NCBI RefSeq assembly: GCF_004785645.1
Contig: NZ_SRPE01000001.1
Coordinates: 1 to 64,000, forward strand
Length of the DNA: 64,000 nucleotides
Direction: 5' to 3'
Source of the DNA: Empedobacter tilapiae
GTDB lineage: Bacteria; Bacteroidota; Bacteroidia; Flavobacteriales; Weeksellaceae
Shown: piece after piece, positions 52,991 to 62,349 of the stretch
Layout of the letters: every line of letters starts with the position of its first letter
Position numbering within the stretch: position 1 is the first letter of the stretch
Translations under genes and position numbers: made by a program
Notes under the pieces: generated by a model
Databases searched by the model: none
The model's input: the letters and a program-made list of their open reading frames with translations, nothing else
What the model was told of the DNA's origin: nothing

Positions 52991-53032
52991 CATAAAGACA
53001 ATAGAAAGTCTTTTAAATAAAATTCTAAATAA

Positions 53033-53107
53033 GGTCTCTTAGCTCAGTTGGTTCAGAGCACCTGCCTTACAAGCAGGGGGTCACTGGTTCGAATCCAGTA
53101 GGGACCA
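53033..53107 (+). tRNA. tRNA-Val(UAC), copy 3
   Basis: Identical to copies 1 and 2, again at 117-bp spacing. The terminator follows 5 bases after the tRNA. Confidence 0.97.
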
Positions 53108-53111
53108 CAAC

Positions 53112-53147
53112 AAAAAACTCCTTATCAGAATTGATAAGGAGTTTTTT
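53112..53147 (+). terminator. Terminator of the tRNA-Val array
   Basis: AAAAAACTCCTTATCA pairs with TGATAAGGAGTTTTTT around GAAT. Confidence 0.9.
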
Positions 53148-53186
53148 ATTTATTATTTTTTTGTAATTTTATATAAATCAATTCTT

Positions 53187-53720
53187 ATGAAAATTACAAA
53201 ACTAGTATTACCATTATTTCTTTTACTTTCATGTTTCACTTTCTCCCAACAAAAAAAGAAAACAACTTTACCACCACCTAAAATAAAGAAAGTTCCACCT
53301 TTACCAGCTCCTCCAAAGGCTAAATTATACGAGCCAACTTTTAACAACGAATACTTTATTTGGAAACTAGAAAAAGACAGTTTATTAACTGCAGAATCTC
53401 CTTATGAAATAGTTTTACAAGTCAATGATTACTCAGCTTTTATGAGAATAAATAGTTACCCAGAAGAAACTGAATATAAATCAAAAGTATCTGATAAAAA
53501 TGGTGATATTATCGCTAGAACAATATTAATGCAGGCTAATAATTATGACGTTGAAATAAAAAATAATATTCTCGAACTGAAAAATCGGAAAACGAATGAA
53601 GTTACAAAATTTAAAATTATAAAAAAGAGTGGAAAAATTATACAGTTACAAGGTCTTAACTCTAAATTAATCTTTACAAAAGACGACAAATACGAATATT
53701 ACGCTCCGCCTTCTTTGTAA
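53187..53720 (+). CDS. Exported hypothetical protein with Pro-rich N-terminus
   Basis: The 177-residue product has a signal peptide; LLLSC (Cys16) could be a lipobox, or cleavage may follow FTFSQ. A Lys/Pro-rich stretch (PPPKIKKVPPLPAPP) follows, then a soluble strand-rich domain of about 130 residues. No family recognised. It is a single gene just after the tRNA-Val terminator, convergent with the next gene. Confidence 0.65.
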   Translation: MKITKLVLPLFLLLSCFTFSQQKKKTTLPPPKIKKVPPLPAPPKAKLYEPTFNNEYFIWKLEKDSLLTAESPYEIVLQVNDYSAFMRINSYPEETEYKSKVSDKNGDIIARTILMQANNYDVEIKNNILELKNRKTNEVTKFKIIKKSGKIIQLQGLNSKLIFTKDDKYEYYAPPSL

Positions 53721-53749
53721 CTATAAAAAAATCCGATAACAAAATTCCT

Positions 53750-54091
53750 TCATTTGACTTGTTCTGAATTGATTAATAGTTGATTTTTCATTTCTTCATT
53801 AATATTAAAGATTGTTTTGTAGACATAGGAATTCTCTAATAGTTCAAAAGGATTATATATTACGATTAAATCACTCTTATTATTTTGTTTTATTACTACG
53901 AATATTTCTAAAATATCATTTTGAATATCAATAGAATCTTTATTAATGATTGAAATTATATCGTCTAAAGAAATACTTTTATCTATAAAACTCTCATCAT
54001 AAGAACAGCTTTTAACATGATAGATTTCAACATATTTAGATAAATCATTCATATCACAACTTTCAGTAAAAAGATTAAACCAACTATTCAT
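53750..54091 (-). CDS. Hypothetical protein, 113 residues
   Basis: Small acidic soluble protein with no signal peptide. Alternating strands and helices (SLDDIISIINKDS, NDILEIFVVIKQ) are seen, but no family is recognised. It is a stand-alone gene between the convergent Pro-rich gene and the terminator after lspA. Possibly a recent or fast-evolving gene. Confidence 0.55.
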   Translation of the reverse strand: MNSWFNLFTESCDMNDLSKYVEIYHVKSCSYDESFIDKSISLDDIISIINKDSIDIQNDILEIFVVIKQNNKSDLIVIYNPFELLENSYVYKTIFNINEEMKNQLLINSEQVK

Positions 54092-54123
54092 AAAAAATCA
54101 ACTCTTGTTCAAATAAATATAAT

Positions 54124-54154
54124 AAAAAATCCCTCAGCACTTGAACTGAGGGAT
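54124..54154 (-). terminator. Terminator of the ileS-dksA-lspA operon
   Basis: Minus strand: AATCCCTCAG pairs with CTGAGGGATT around TTCAAGTG, then a T run. Confidence 0.85.
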
Positions 54155-54161
54155 TATCTTT

Positions 54162-54806
54162 TTAAAATCTTAATCTTACACCATTTTCGGTTGTAAAAGC
54201 TTTTTTACGAAAAAGGAACAATGTAAGTCCTCCTATAAAAATAGCCGAATCTGCGATATTAAATACAGGCTGAAAGAACTTATAATGTTGTCCTCCTATA
54301 ATTGGAATCCAAGTAGGCCAATTAAACTCTACAATCGGGAAATAAAGCATATCTACAACACATCCCGTAAACCAGCTCGAATAACCAGCAAAGTTTGCTT
54401 CTGCGATACCTTGATATCCCACCCAATCCTGAAACATTTCATTATAAGTAGTTCCTTTATCGAAAATAACTCCATAAAAAATTCCATCAATTACATTGCC
54501 TATTGCACCTGCTAAAACAAGTGCAATTGGAATGATGAAGAAATTATTTTTAAGTTTTTTCGACCATGCATTAATATAGTAGATAATCATTCCGATTAAA
54601 ACAATTCGTAGAAGTGATAAAACAATTTTACCTGTTTCCCCTCCGAAATGCATACCATATGCCATTCCCGGATTTTCTACAAATGCTATTTTAAACCAAC
54701 CCAAAACGTCTACGTCTTCACCTAAAAAAAAGTGTGTTTTAACGTAAAATTTTGAGATTTGATCAATGATTAAAACCAAAATGGTAATGAGTGCTACTTT
54801 TTTCAA
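54162..54806 (-). CDS. lspA: LspA, lipoprotein signal peptidase II
   Basis: The 214-residue aspartyl protease of the inner membrane cleaves prolipoproteins before the lipidated Cys. Four hydrophobic segments are seen, with ENPGMAYGM, GNVIDGIFYG, catalytic Asp in VVDMLYF and catalytic Asp in FNIADSAIFIGG. It is longer than the E. coli enzyme (164) through a loop around residues 115-140, as in other Bacteroidota. Operon with the DksA-like gene and ileS. Confidence 0.94.
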   Translation of the reverse strand: MKKVALITILVLIIDQISKFYVKTHFFLGEDVDVLGWFKIAFVENPGMAYGMHFGGETGKIVLSLLRIVLIGMIIYYINAWSKKLKNNFFIIPIALVLAGAIGNVIDGIFYGVIFDKGTTYNEMFQDWVGYQGIAEANFAGYSSWFTGCVVDMLYFPIVEFNWPTWIPIIGGQHYKFFQPVFNIADSAIFIGGLTLFLFRKKAFTTENGVRLRF

Positions 54807-54815
54807 AATACTTTA

Positions 54816-55202
54816 TTAACGTTGCATATTTTTAGCTTCGATACTTAATGTAGCATGCGGAACCAATTTTAATCGATCTTTGTTAATTAATTTTCCTGTT
54901 ACACGGCAAATACCGTATGTTTTATTTTCGATACGAATTAATGCATTTTTTAGATCACGAATAAATTTATCTTGACGTGCTGCTAATTGTGCATTTTGTT
55001 CTTTCGACATTGTTTCAGAACCTTCCTCAAACGCTTTGAACGTTGGAGACGTATCGTCAGTACCATTATTACTGTCGTTTGTGTAAGCTTCTTTCAATAA
55101 TTCGTAATCTTTTATTGCCTGATCTAATTTCTCTTGAATTATTGCTCTAAACTCTTCCAATTCTGCGTCAGAGTACCTTACTTTTTCATCTGTTGTTGCC
55201 AT
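54816..55202 (-). CDS. TraR/DksA-family regulator with degenerate zinc finger
   Basis: About 128 residues from the ATG at 55202 (MATTDEKVRY), which leaves a 4-base gap after ileS; a frame open to 55226 overlaps ileS and is less likely. Coiled-coil helices (about 20-95) are followed by YGICRVTGKLINKDRL, the DksA-type finger region, but only one of the four zinc Cys remains, a variant common in Bacteroidota. It may bind RNA polymerase in its secondary channel. Co-transcribed with ileS and lspA. Confidence 0.85.
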   Translation of the reverse strand: MATTDEKVRYSDAELEEFRAIIQEKLDQAIKDYELLKEAYTNDSNNGTDDTSPTFKAFEEGSETMSKEQNAQLAARQDKFIRDLKNALIRIENKTYGICRVTGKLINKDRLKLVPHATLSIEAKNMQR

Positions 55203-55206
55203 ACGC

Positions 55207-58200
55207 TTACAATTTAGTAATCGCAATTTGCGTCATCAATCCATTAATTTCAACCTCTGCCCCATTTGTAACTTCATCTTGTAAAACAAGATCTTCAGCT
55301 AATGTCTCAGAACAAATGTAATCTTTGTTTTGCTCGACTGCATTTACGATTGATTCATCATTTTTTAAGTTAAGTATAATTTTGTCGGTTACTTCTAGAC
55401 CGGTTTCTTTTCGTAAATTTTGAATTCTATTTATCAATTCACGTGCAACACCTTCATTAATTAACTCTTCAGTTAATTGTAAATCAAGTGCTACTGTCAA
55501 TATAGAATTAGAAGCTACAGTCCATCCTGGAATGTCTTTCGTAGCGATTTCAAAATCTTCCAAATCTAAAGTTAATGTTTTGTTGTCAATTAACAAATCT
55601 ATTTTACCTGATTGCTCTAATTTAACAATTTCTTCATTCGTCAATTCTGCTGTAGCAGCCGAAATAGCTTTCATTTCTTTACCATATTTCGGACCTAAAG
55701 TCTTGAAATTAGGTTTAATAGATTTAACTAAAAGATTTGACGCTTCTTCATTTGTTAATAACTGAATTTCTTTAACGTTAACTTCTTGTTTCAATAATTC
55801 TGATACAGCTTCCAAATTAGCTTTCATCGTATCATTCAACACAGGAATCATTACTTTCTGTAATGGTTGACGTACTTTATTATCACTCAATTTACGAAGT
55901 GATAAAATCATACTTGTAGCCGTTTGTGCTAAATGTGTTTGTTCTTCTAATTCTGCTTTAATTAATGATTCGTCTACAACTGGAAAATCTGCTAAATGAA
56001 CTGATTCTGCTACATTTTTACCTGTAGCAGCGTTTAAATCTTTGTACAAACGATCCATGAAGAATGGCGCAATTGGCGAACCTAAAATTGAAACTGTTTC
56101 TAAAACTTTGTACAATGTTTGGTAAGCTGCAATTTTATCTTTCGAATAATCACCTCTCCAGAAACGTCTTCTTGATAAACGAACGTGCCAGTTTGATAAA
56201 TTATCAATCACAAATTCTTGAATTGCACGAGCCGCTTTTGTTGGTTCATAATCTGATAAGAACGCATCAACTTTTTTCGTTAATGTATTCAATTCAGAAA
56301 TAATCCATTGGTCTAATTCTGCTCTTTCATTTACAGGAATTTCCTCTTCAGTAAATGTAAATCCATCCACATTCGCATATAAAGTGAAGAATGAATACGT
56401 ATTGTATAATGTTCCGAAGAATTTACGACGAACTTCGTCAACTCCAGCAATATCAAATTTCAAGTTTTCCCAAGGTTGAGCGTTTGCAATCATATACCAA
56501 CGTGTTACATCAGGACCATAAGTTGCCAATGTTTCAAATGGATCCACAGCATTTCCCCAGCGTTTTGACATTTTCTGACCATTTTTGTCTAATACCAATC
56601 CGTTTGACATTACATTCTTATATGCTTTCGAATCAAAAACTAATGTTCCAATTGCATGTAAAGTATAAAACCAACCACGTGTTTGATCGACACCTTCTGC
56701 AATAAAATCAGCTGGATACATTGTTCCATTATCTATCAATTCTTTATTTTCGAATGGATAGTGAATTTGCGCATAAGGCATTGCACCAGAATCAAACCAA
56801 ACGTCAATCAAATCTGCTTCACGTTTCATTGGTTTTCCAGATGCAGAAACTAATGTAATTTCATCTACTACATTTTTGTGTAAGTCGATTAAATCATAGT
56901 TTTCTTCTGTCATATTTCCAACTTCGAAATTTTGGAAAGGATTAGAAGTCATTACTCCTGCCGCAATTGATTTTTCAATTTCTGCAACTAATTCTTCTAC
57001 AGAGCCAATTACAGTTACTTCGTCACCTTCTTCTGTTCTCCAAATTGGCAATGGAATTCCCCAATAACGTGAACGAGATAAGTTCCAATCATTCGCGTTT
57101 TCTAACCAGTTTCCGAAACGTCCTTCTCCAGTCGCTTTAGGTTTCCAATTGATTTCTTTGTTCAATTCAACCATACGATCTTTCACATCCGTTACTTTGA
57201 TGAACCAAGAATCTAATGGATAGTATAAAATCGGTTTATCCGTTCTCCAACAATGTGGGTAACTGTGTTTATATTTCTCTACTTTGAAAGCTTTGTTTTG
57301 CTCTTTCAATAAAATCGCGATCTCTACATCAACCGATTTTTCTGGAGCAGTTCCATCATCGTAATATTCATTTTTTACATATTTACCTCCGTAACCTTCT
57401 GGTAAATCAGCCACAAAACGACCTTGTAAATCTACTAAAGGAACAGCATTTCCATGCGTATCTAATACCAACATTGGTGGAACACCAGCTTCTTTTGCAA
57501 CACGCGCATCATCCGCACCAAAAGTAGGCGCAGTATGTACGATACCTGTACCATCTTCTGTTGTTACGAAATCTCCAGGAATTACTTGGAAAGCATTCTC
57601 TGCATTTTCGTAAGGCAACGCCCAAGGTAATAGTTGCTCATAACGAGTTCCAACAAAATCAGCACCTTTGTATTCTCCTACAATTCTATAAGGAATTGTC
57701 TTATTTCCTGCCGCATAAACTTTGAAATCTTCTTCTGTTTCTGCTAAGAAATATGGTTTACCGAATTGTTTAGCAACCAATGGTTTTCCTAAAATTACGC
57801 GAATTGGCTCAAATGTATATTGATTGAATGTTTCAACTACAACATAATCGATATTTGGACCAACTGTCAGTGCTGTATTTGATGGCAACGTCCAAGGTGT
57901 TGTTGTCCAAGCTAAGAAATACACATCTCCATCAAAATTATTGAATAAAGTTGTAGAATCTTTCTTTACTTTGAATTGAGCAACAATCGTTGTATCCGTA
58001 ACATCTTGATAAGTTCCTGGTTGATTTAACTCGTGTGAAGATAAACCTGTACCAGCTTTTGGAGAATATGGTTGAATTGTATAACCTTTGTACAACAAAT
58101 CTTTGTTATAGATTTGTTTCAATAACCACCAAACAGACTCCATATATTTTGGTTTATACGTGATATATGGATCTTCCATATCCACCCAATAACCCATTTT

Positions 58201-58614
58201 TTCAGTCAAATCATTCCACAAATCAGTGTAACGCATTACTGTACGTTTACACGCTTCGTTATATTCTTCAATTGAAATTTTAGTTCCAATATCTTCTTTG
58301 GTTATTCCTAATTCTTTCTCAGTTCCCAATTCTACTGGTAAACCATGCGTATCCCAACCCGCTTTACGAAAAACTTGTTTTCCTTTCAAGGTTTGGTAAC
58401 GACAAAATATATCTTTGATAGAACGTGCTAAAACGTGGTGAATCCCTGGCTTTCCGTTTGCAGAAGGAGGACCTTCATAGAACACAAAAGATGGATTTCC
58501 ATCGCGCGTAGAAATACTTTTCTCGAAAACATTATTTTGTTTCCAATCTTCTAACGTTTCTTTTGAGACTTGTACCAAGTCTAAGTGCTTATATTCTCTA
58601 AACTTTTTTGCCAT
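55207..58614 (-). CDS. ileS: Isoleucyl-tRNA synthetase, IleRS2 type
   Basis: The 1135-residue class I synthetase charges tRNA-Ile and edits valine. KMSKRWGN is present and the CP1 editing domain carries TTPWTLPSNTA. In place of HIGH the active site reads GIHH at 57-60 (within PSANGKPGIHHV), the swapped signature described for IleRS2 enzymes and linked to strong mupirocin resistance; this form is usual in Bacteroidota, so it is native rather than acquired. No C-terminal zinc site was noticed. It is first in the operon with the DksA-like gene and lspA. Confidence 0.95.
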   Translation of the reverse strand: MAKKFREYKHLDLVQVSKETLEDWKQNNVFEKSISTRDGNPSFVFYEGPPSANGKPGIHHVLARSIKDIFCRYQTLKGKQVFRKAGWDTHGLPVELGTEKELGITKEDIGTKISIEEYNEACKRTVMRYTDLWNDLTEKMGYWVDMEDPYITYKPKYMESVWWLLKQIYNKDLLYKGYTIQPYSPKAGTGLSSHELNQPGTYQDVTDTTIVAQFKVKKDSTTLFNNFDGDVYFLAWTTTPWTLPSNTALTVGPNIDYVVVETFNQYTFEPIRVILGKPLVAKQFGKPYFLAETEEDFKVYAAGNKTIPYRIVGEYKGADFVGTRYEQLLPWALPYENAENAFQVIPGDFVTTEDGTGIVHTAPTFGADDARVAKEAGVPPMLVLDTHGNAVPLVDLQGRFVADLPEGYGGKYVKNEYYDDGTAPEKSVDVEIAILLKEQNKAFKVEKYKHSYPHCWRTDKPILYYPLDSWFIKVTDVKDRMVELNKEINWKPKATGEGRFGNWLENANDWNLSRSRYWGIPLPIWRTEEGDEVTVIGSVEELVAEIEKSIAAGVMTSNPFQNFEVGNMTEENYDLIDLHKNVVDEITLVSASGKPMKREADLIDVWFDSGAMPYAQIHYPFENKELIDNGTMYPADFIAEGVDQTRGWFYTLHAIGTLVFDSKAYKNVMSNGLVLDKNGQKMSKRWGNAVDPFETLATYGPDVTRWYMIANAQPWENLKFDIAGVDEVRRKFFGTLYNTYSFFTLYANVDGFTFTEEEIPVNERAELDQWIISELNTLTKKVDAFLSDYEPTKAARAIQEFVIDNLSNWHVRLSRRRFWRGDYSKDKIAAYQTLYKVLETVSILGSPIAPFFMDRLYKDLNAATGKNVAESVHLADFPVVDESLIKAELEEQTHLAQTATSMILSLRKLSDNKVRQPLQKVMIPVLNDTMKANLEAVSELLKQEVNVKEIQLLTNEEASNLLVKSIKPNFKTLGPKYGKEMKAISAATAELTNEEIVKLEQSGKIDLLIDNKTLTLDLEDFEIATKDIPGWTVASNSILTVALDLQLTEELINEGVARELINRIQNLRKETGLEVTDKIILNLKNDESIVNAVEQNKDYICSETLAEDLVLQDEVTNGAEVEINGLMTQIAITKL

Positions 58615-58826
58615 CGAATTCTTTCTTATTTCTTCTAAATCAAGGAGTGCGAATATAAGAAATTTTTACATATTTTTATTGCTATAGAAACGAAAATCAT
58701 ATTAATAATTGCTTAAATTTATCCCAATATTACAGATTTAACAATTCTTGAATAAAAATCAGATGATTTCAGATTTAATTCAGCATTAACCAAATAATTA
58801 ACAACAATTCTCAAGATATTTTTTCG
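58615..58826. other. Intergenic region between divergent ileS and DUF4836 gene
   Basis: AT-rich; should carry both promoters. A near-match CGAATATA (minus TATATTCG) lies close to 58650 for ileS. Nothing else seen. Confidence 0.35.
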
Positions 58827-60446
58827 ATGAAAAAAGGCTTCAAATATTACTCAATTCTATTTCTAATTTTGCTTTTTGCAAGTTGTTCCAAAAACGAAGA
58901 TTATACGGTTTTGATTCCAACAGATGCAGATTTTGTTGCGTTGATAAATCCAAAATCAATTGCAGAAAAAGGTAATTTTCAGAAATTAGAACAATACAAA
59001 ATTTATCAATTAGCCGAAGGCGAACTTAGAAATCAAGATCCAACTTTTGATCAATTATTAAATGATATCAAAAACAATCCAACTTCTGCCGGCGTAGATA
59101 TTATCAGTCCTATTTACCTTTTTGGGCAAAAAATTAATGGAAAAAACATGGTTGCGTTAATAACAAATATGCGCGACAAAGATCAATTTGAAAAACATTT
59201 ACCAACCATTTACAAAGGTTTATACAAAAAAGATATTTCGTTTGAAAAGAAAGAAGGTTTTACAACGATCTCTGGATTCAATAAACCGTTTATGGCTTGG
59301 AACAAATCTCAATTTTTATTGATTGTTTCTGAATTTGGTGTTGGAGAAAAAGCGATTCAAGATTATTTTACAAAAATTATCAACGATAAACATTCACTTG
59401 CGAAGGAAAATAATAGTTTTGGAGATTTTGTCAAAAATTCGCAGGATATCAACATTTGGTACACTGGAAATTTTTTGAAAAACTTCTCGAAACATGAAAA
59501 TTCTGAAAAGAAAAACCTTGATTTTACAAAAAGTTCTTGGGTTAATTTTATTTCCTTTACTTCGGACGGAATTAGTTTTACGCAGAAATTTCATCCAGAT
59601 GCGATTACAAAAGTTGAATTGCAAAAACATCCGATGTGGAAATCAAAAATCAATACTGATTTTTTTAAATATTTTCCTGCACAAAGTTACATGAATATTG
59701 GACTTGGTATTTATCCTGCCAACACGCGATATGTGTTCGAAAATCAAAATTTCTTGACTACTTTTTTAGAGCAATACGAAATCGATTTGAACAAATTAGA
59801 ACAAAGTTTTGAAGGCGAAGCATTGTTTAGCGTTTATGATTTTGAGATCGGAAAAGCATTCAATCCAAATGATTTTTTTGGTAAGAAAGAAGCTTTTATT
59901 AAGCAGGTAGTTTATCCGCAATTTGTTTTGGGTGGAAAAATGAAAAATGATCTTTTCTTCAACGAATTTATTAAATCTCATCAAGAAAATATTCAGAAAA
60001 TTGGACCTTATTATATGTTACCAATTTCTACAAGTATGAAGATTTATATGACGTACAAAAACAATTTGATGTACATCACAAATAATCAATCGATCATGAA
60101 TCAATATTTAAACAACATGGTAAGTTCTTCAAATTTTGTTACATCAGAATATGCTACAAATGCTTCAAATCCGATGTTTGGTTACGTGAATTTAAATTTT
60201 GATCAATATCCAAAAGAAGTTCAAAATTATATTTATCAACAAATTCCGTTCGGAAATACAAAAGAAATGCAAACGGTTTTATCTTATTTTGATCACATCG
60301 ATTACCGCGTTTCGAATGAATACACAAAAACAGGAAAAATACATATGAAAAAGACGGATAAAAATAGTTTGGAAGTTATTTTCTTACTTTTAGACCAAGC
60401 TTATTCACTATTTTTCAATCAAGCTGCACAACAAAATGGAAATTAA
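58827..60446 (+). CDS. DUF4836-type lipoprotein
   Basis: The 539-residue product has a lipoprotein signal ending FASC (Cys20). The sequence after it (VLIPTDADFVALINPKSIAEKG) is the usual beginning of DUF4836 proteins of Bacteroidota, whose role is not known. It overlaps the ABC ATPase by 11 bases, and an FtsX/MacB-type permease follows, so the three probably work together, the lipoprotein being the exported partner. Mature part expected in the periplasm or on the outer membrane. Confidence 0.82.
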   Translation: MKKGFKYYSILFLILLFASCSKNEDYTVLIPTDADFVALINPKSIAEKGNFQKLEQYKIYQLAEGELRNQDPTFDQLLNDIKNNPTSAGVDIISPIYLFGQKINGKNMVALITNMRDKDQFEKHLPTIYKGLYKKDISFEKKEGFTTISGFNKPFMAWNKSQFLLIVSEFGVGEKAIQDYFTKIINDKHSLAKENNSFGDFVKNSQDINIWYTGNFLKNFSKHENSEKKNLDFTKSSWVNFISFTSDGISFTQKFHPDAITKVELQKHPMWKSKINTDFFKYFPAQSYMNIGLGIYPANTRYVFENQNFLTTFLEQYEIDLNKLEQSFEGEALFSVYDFEIGKAFNPNDFFGKKEAFIKQVVYPQFVLGGKMKNDLFFNEFIKSHQENIQKIGPYYMLPISTSMKIYMTYKNNLMYITNNQSIMNQYLNNMVSSSNFVTSEYATNASNPMFGYVNLNFDQYPKEVQNYIYQQIPFGNTKEMQTVLSYFDHIDYRVSNEYTKTGKIHMKKTDKNSLEVIFLLLDQAYSLFFNQAAQQNGN

Positions 60447-61077
60447 AATCAGTCAACTTGTTCCGCATCCTTTGAAAGAATTTGGGTTCGAACAATCTGA
60501 AATTTGGAAAAATACATACACTTTTTCGAGCGGAAATATTTATCAAATCGTTGCACATTCTGGTGTTGGAAAATCGACTTTGATTAATATTTTGTACGGT
60601 GATAGAAAAGATTATGACGGAGAAGTTTTATTTGATGGACAAAATATTAAGAATTATTCTTTGAATGATTGGACAAAAATGAGACGCGAAAAAATAGCCT
60701 ATGTTTTTCAAGGTTTACATTTGTTTGAAGAATTGACTTTGATGGAAAATATTCAATTAAAAAATGTATTAACGCAACATCAATCCGAAAATCAAATTAT
60801 TGAATGGATTGAAAAAGTTGGTTTAAAAAGTCATTTACATCAAAAAGCGATTCATCTTTCTTATGGTCAACGTCAACGAATTGCTGTGATTCGTGCACTT
60901 TGTCAACCATTTGATTTTTTACTTTTGGACGAACCTTTTAGTCATTTAGATGAAGTAAATCAAGAACTTCTGATTGATTTGGTTACCGAAGAAGCTACAA
61001 AAAATAACGCTGGAATCATCTTTACAAGCTTACACGAAATTCACGATAAACGCCTTGCAAATGTCATTCAACTCTAA
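60436..61077 (+). CDS. ABC transporter ATP-binding protein (LolD/MacB type)
   Basis: The 213-residue ATPase has Walker A AHSGVGKST at 40-48 (Gly usual at the first position replaced by Ala), Q-loop FQGLHLF near 91, signature LSYGQ at 141-145, Walker B FLLLDEP at 161-167 and H-loop SLHE. The signature begins LSYGQ rather than LSGGQ. It overlaps the lipoprotein gene (11 bases) and the permease (17 bases), which indicates translational coupling. Confidence 0.9.
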   Translation: MEIKISQLVPHPLKEFGFEQSEIWKNTYTFSSGNIYQIVAHSGVGKSTLINILYGDRKDYDGEVLFDGQNIKNYSLNDWTKMRREKIAYVFQGLHLFEELTLMENIQLKNVLTQHQSENQIIEWIEKVGLKSHLHQKAIHLSYGQRQRIAVIRALCQPFDFLLLDEPFSHLDEVNQELLIDLVTEEATKNNAGIIFTSLHEIHDKRLANVIQL

Positions 61078-62272
61078 AACTTTAATCGAAAAATTAGTTC
61101 GTAAAAACCTAAGTTTCTTGCGAATTACAACCTTTTGTCTTTTCTCAATCATTGGATTTTTCATCTTGATTTTGGCTGGAACAATTTATTTGGATTATGC
61201 CAAAAATTTTGGAGAAGATAGTTCAGTTTGGAAAGCAAATTATGTGGTCTTAAACAAAAAAATATCGTCTTTACAAACGTTGACTGGTGAAAAACCAAGT
61301 TTTAGTGAAGATGAAATTAATGATTTGAAATCACAGAATTTTGTTGCAAAAGTTGGAACATTCAAAAGCAGTCAATTTCCTGTAAAATTGCAAGTTGGTG
61401 GTGTTGCTGGAATTCGTGGTTTTTCGACTGATTTATTTTTTGAATCTGTTCCTGAAGATTTCATTGATGTAAAAGAATCAAATTGGAAATGGCAAGAAGA
61501 ACAAGATTTTATCCCGATTATTATCCCGAAAAGTTATTTGAATTTGTACAATTTTGGTTTTGCAACAAGTCAAGGTTTACCACAAGTTTCGGAAGGATTA
61601 TTTACTAAAATTCCTTTTCAATTGATTTTAGGAAAAGGAGAAAATCAGAAAGTATATCAAGCGAAAATTGTCGATTTTACCACAAAAATTAATACGATTT
61701 TAGTTCCTGAAAACTTTTTGGAATGGGCAAATCAAACGTATGCCCCTCAAAAAAATACAGAACCTTCGCGAATTGTTGTTGAAACAAAATCTCAAGGTGA
61801 TGAAAATGCTTCGACTTATTTTGAGCAACAAAATTATGATATCAACAAAGATGAATTGAAAAATAATGAATTGACGTATTATCTAAAATTAGCTTTTTCG
61901 TTGGTTTTATTTATTGGTTTAATCATTGTTTTTGCAGCGATTTGGTTGATGATTATTAATTTTCAATTGATGATTGAAAAGAACAAGCATAAAACGAAAG
62001 ATTTATTTTTGATTGGATATAACATCAATCAATTAGCTCGTCCGTATCTTAAATTTTCGATTATATTTATGTTAATCAGTTATATTATTTCGATTCCGTT
62101 AGTTTATTTTGTTTTAGATATCATCAAAGAAAAAGTCGGAAAATTTATGGCAACAGAAAGTTCTCACGTTTGGGAAGTGATCGGTTTTGGATTAATCATC
62201 GTGATCATTTTATTCATCATTAATAAAATAATTTTGACACAATCGATCAAAAAAATTGCGTTGAAAGATTAA
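61061..62272 (+). CDS. FtsX/MacB-type ABC permease
   Basis: About 403 residues from the ATG at 61061 (MSFNSKTL), chosen for its 17-base overlap with the ATPase; an earlier frame start would overlap it by 100 bases. One N-terminal membrane helix (about 20-45), a periplasmic domain of about 230 residues and three C-terminal helices form the FtsX layout. It should form a mechanotransmission or lipoprotein-transport complex with the ATPase; substrate unknown. Confidence 0.85.
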   Translation: MSFNSKTLIEKLVRKNLSFLRITTFCLFSIIGFFILILAGTIYLDYAKNFGEDSSVWKANYVVLNKKISSLQTLTGEKPSFSEDEINDLKSQNFVAKVGTFKSSQFPVKLQVGGVAGIRGFSTDLFFESVPEDFIDVKESNWKWQEEQDFIPIIIPKSYLNLYNFGFATSQGLPQVSEGLFTKIPFQLILGKGENQKVYQAKIVDFTTKINTILVPENFLEWANQTYAPQKNTEPSRIVVETKSQGDENASTYFEQQNYDINKDELKNNELTYYLKLAFSLVLFIGLIIVFAAIWLMIINFQLMIEKNKHKTKDLFLIGYNINQLARPYLKFSIIFMLISYIISIPLVYFVLDIIKEKVGKFMATESSHVWEVIGFGLIIVIILFIINKIILTQSIKKIALKD

Positions 62273-62293
62273 TACTAAATTTTATAAAAGCAT

Positions 62294-62328
62294 AAAAAAG
62301 GATTCTGAGTTTTTCAGAATCCTTTTTA
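62294..62328. terminator. Bidirectional terminator
   Basis: AAAAAAGGATTCTGA pairs with TCAGAATCCTTTTT between convergent genes. Confidence 0.9.
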
Positions 62329-62349
62329 TTTATACTCAAATATTCTCGA

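Noticed and set aside
55207..58614. Acquired mupirocin-resistance ileS (mupA-like)
   Set aside because: The GIHH form is the normal Bacteroidota enzyme and the gene sits in an ordinary operon with the DksA-like gene and lspA; no sign of transfer.
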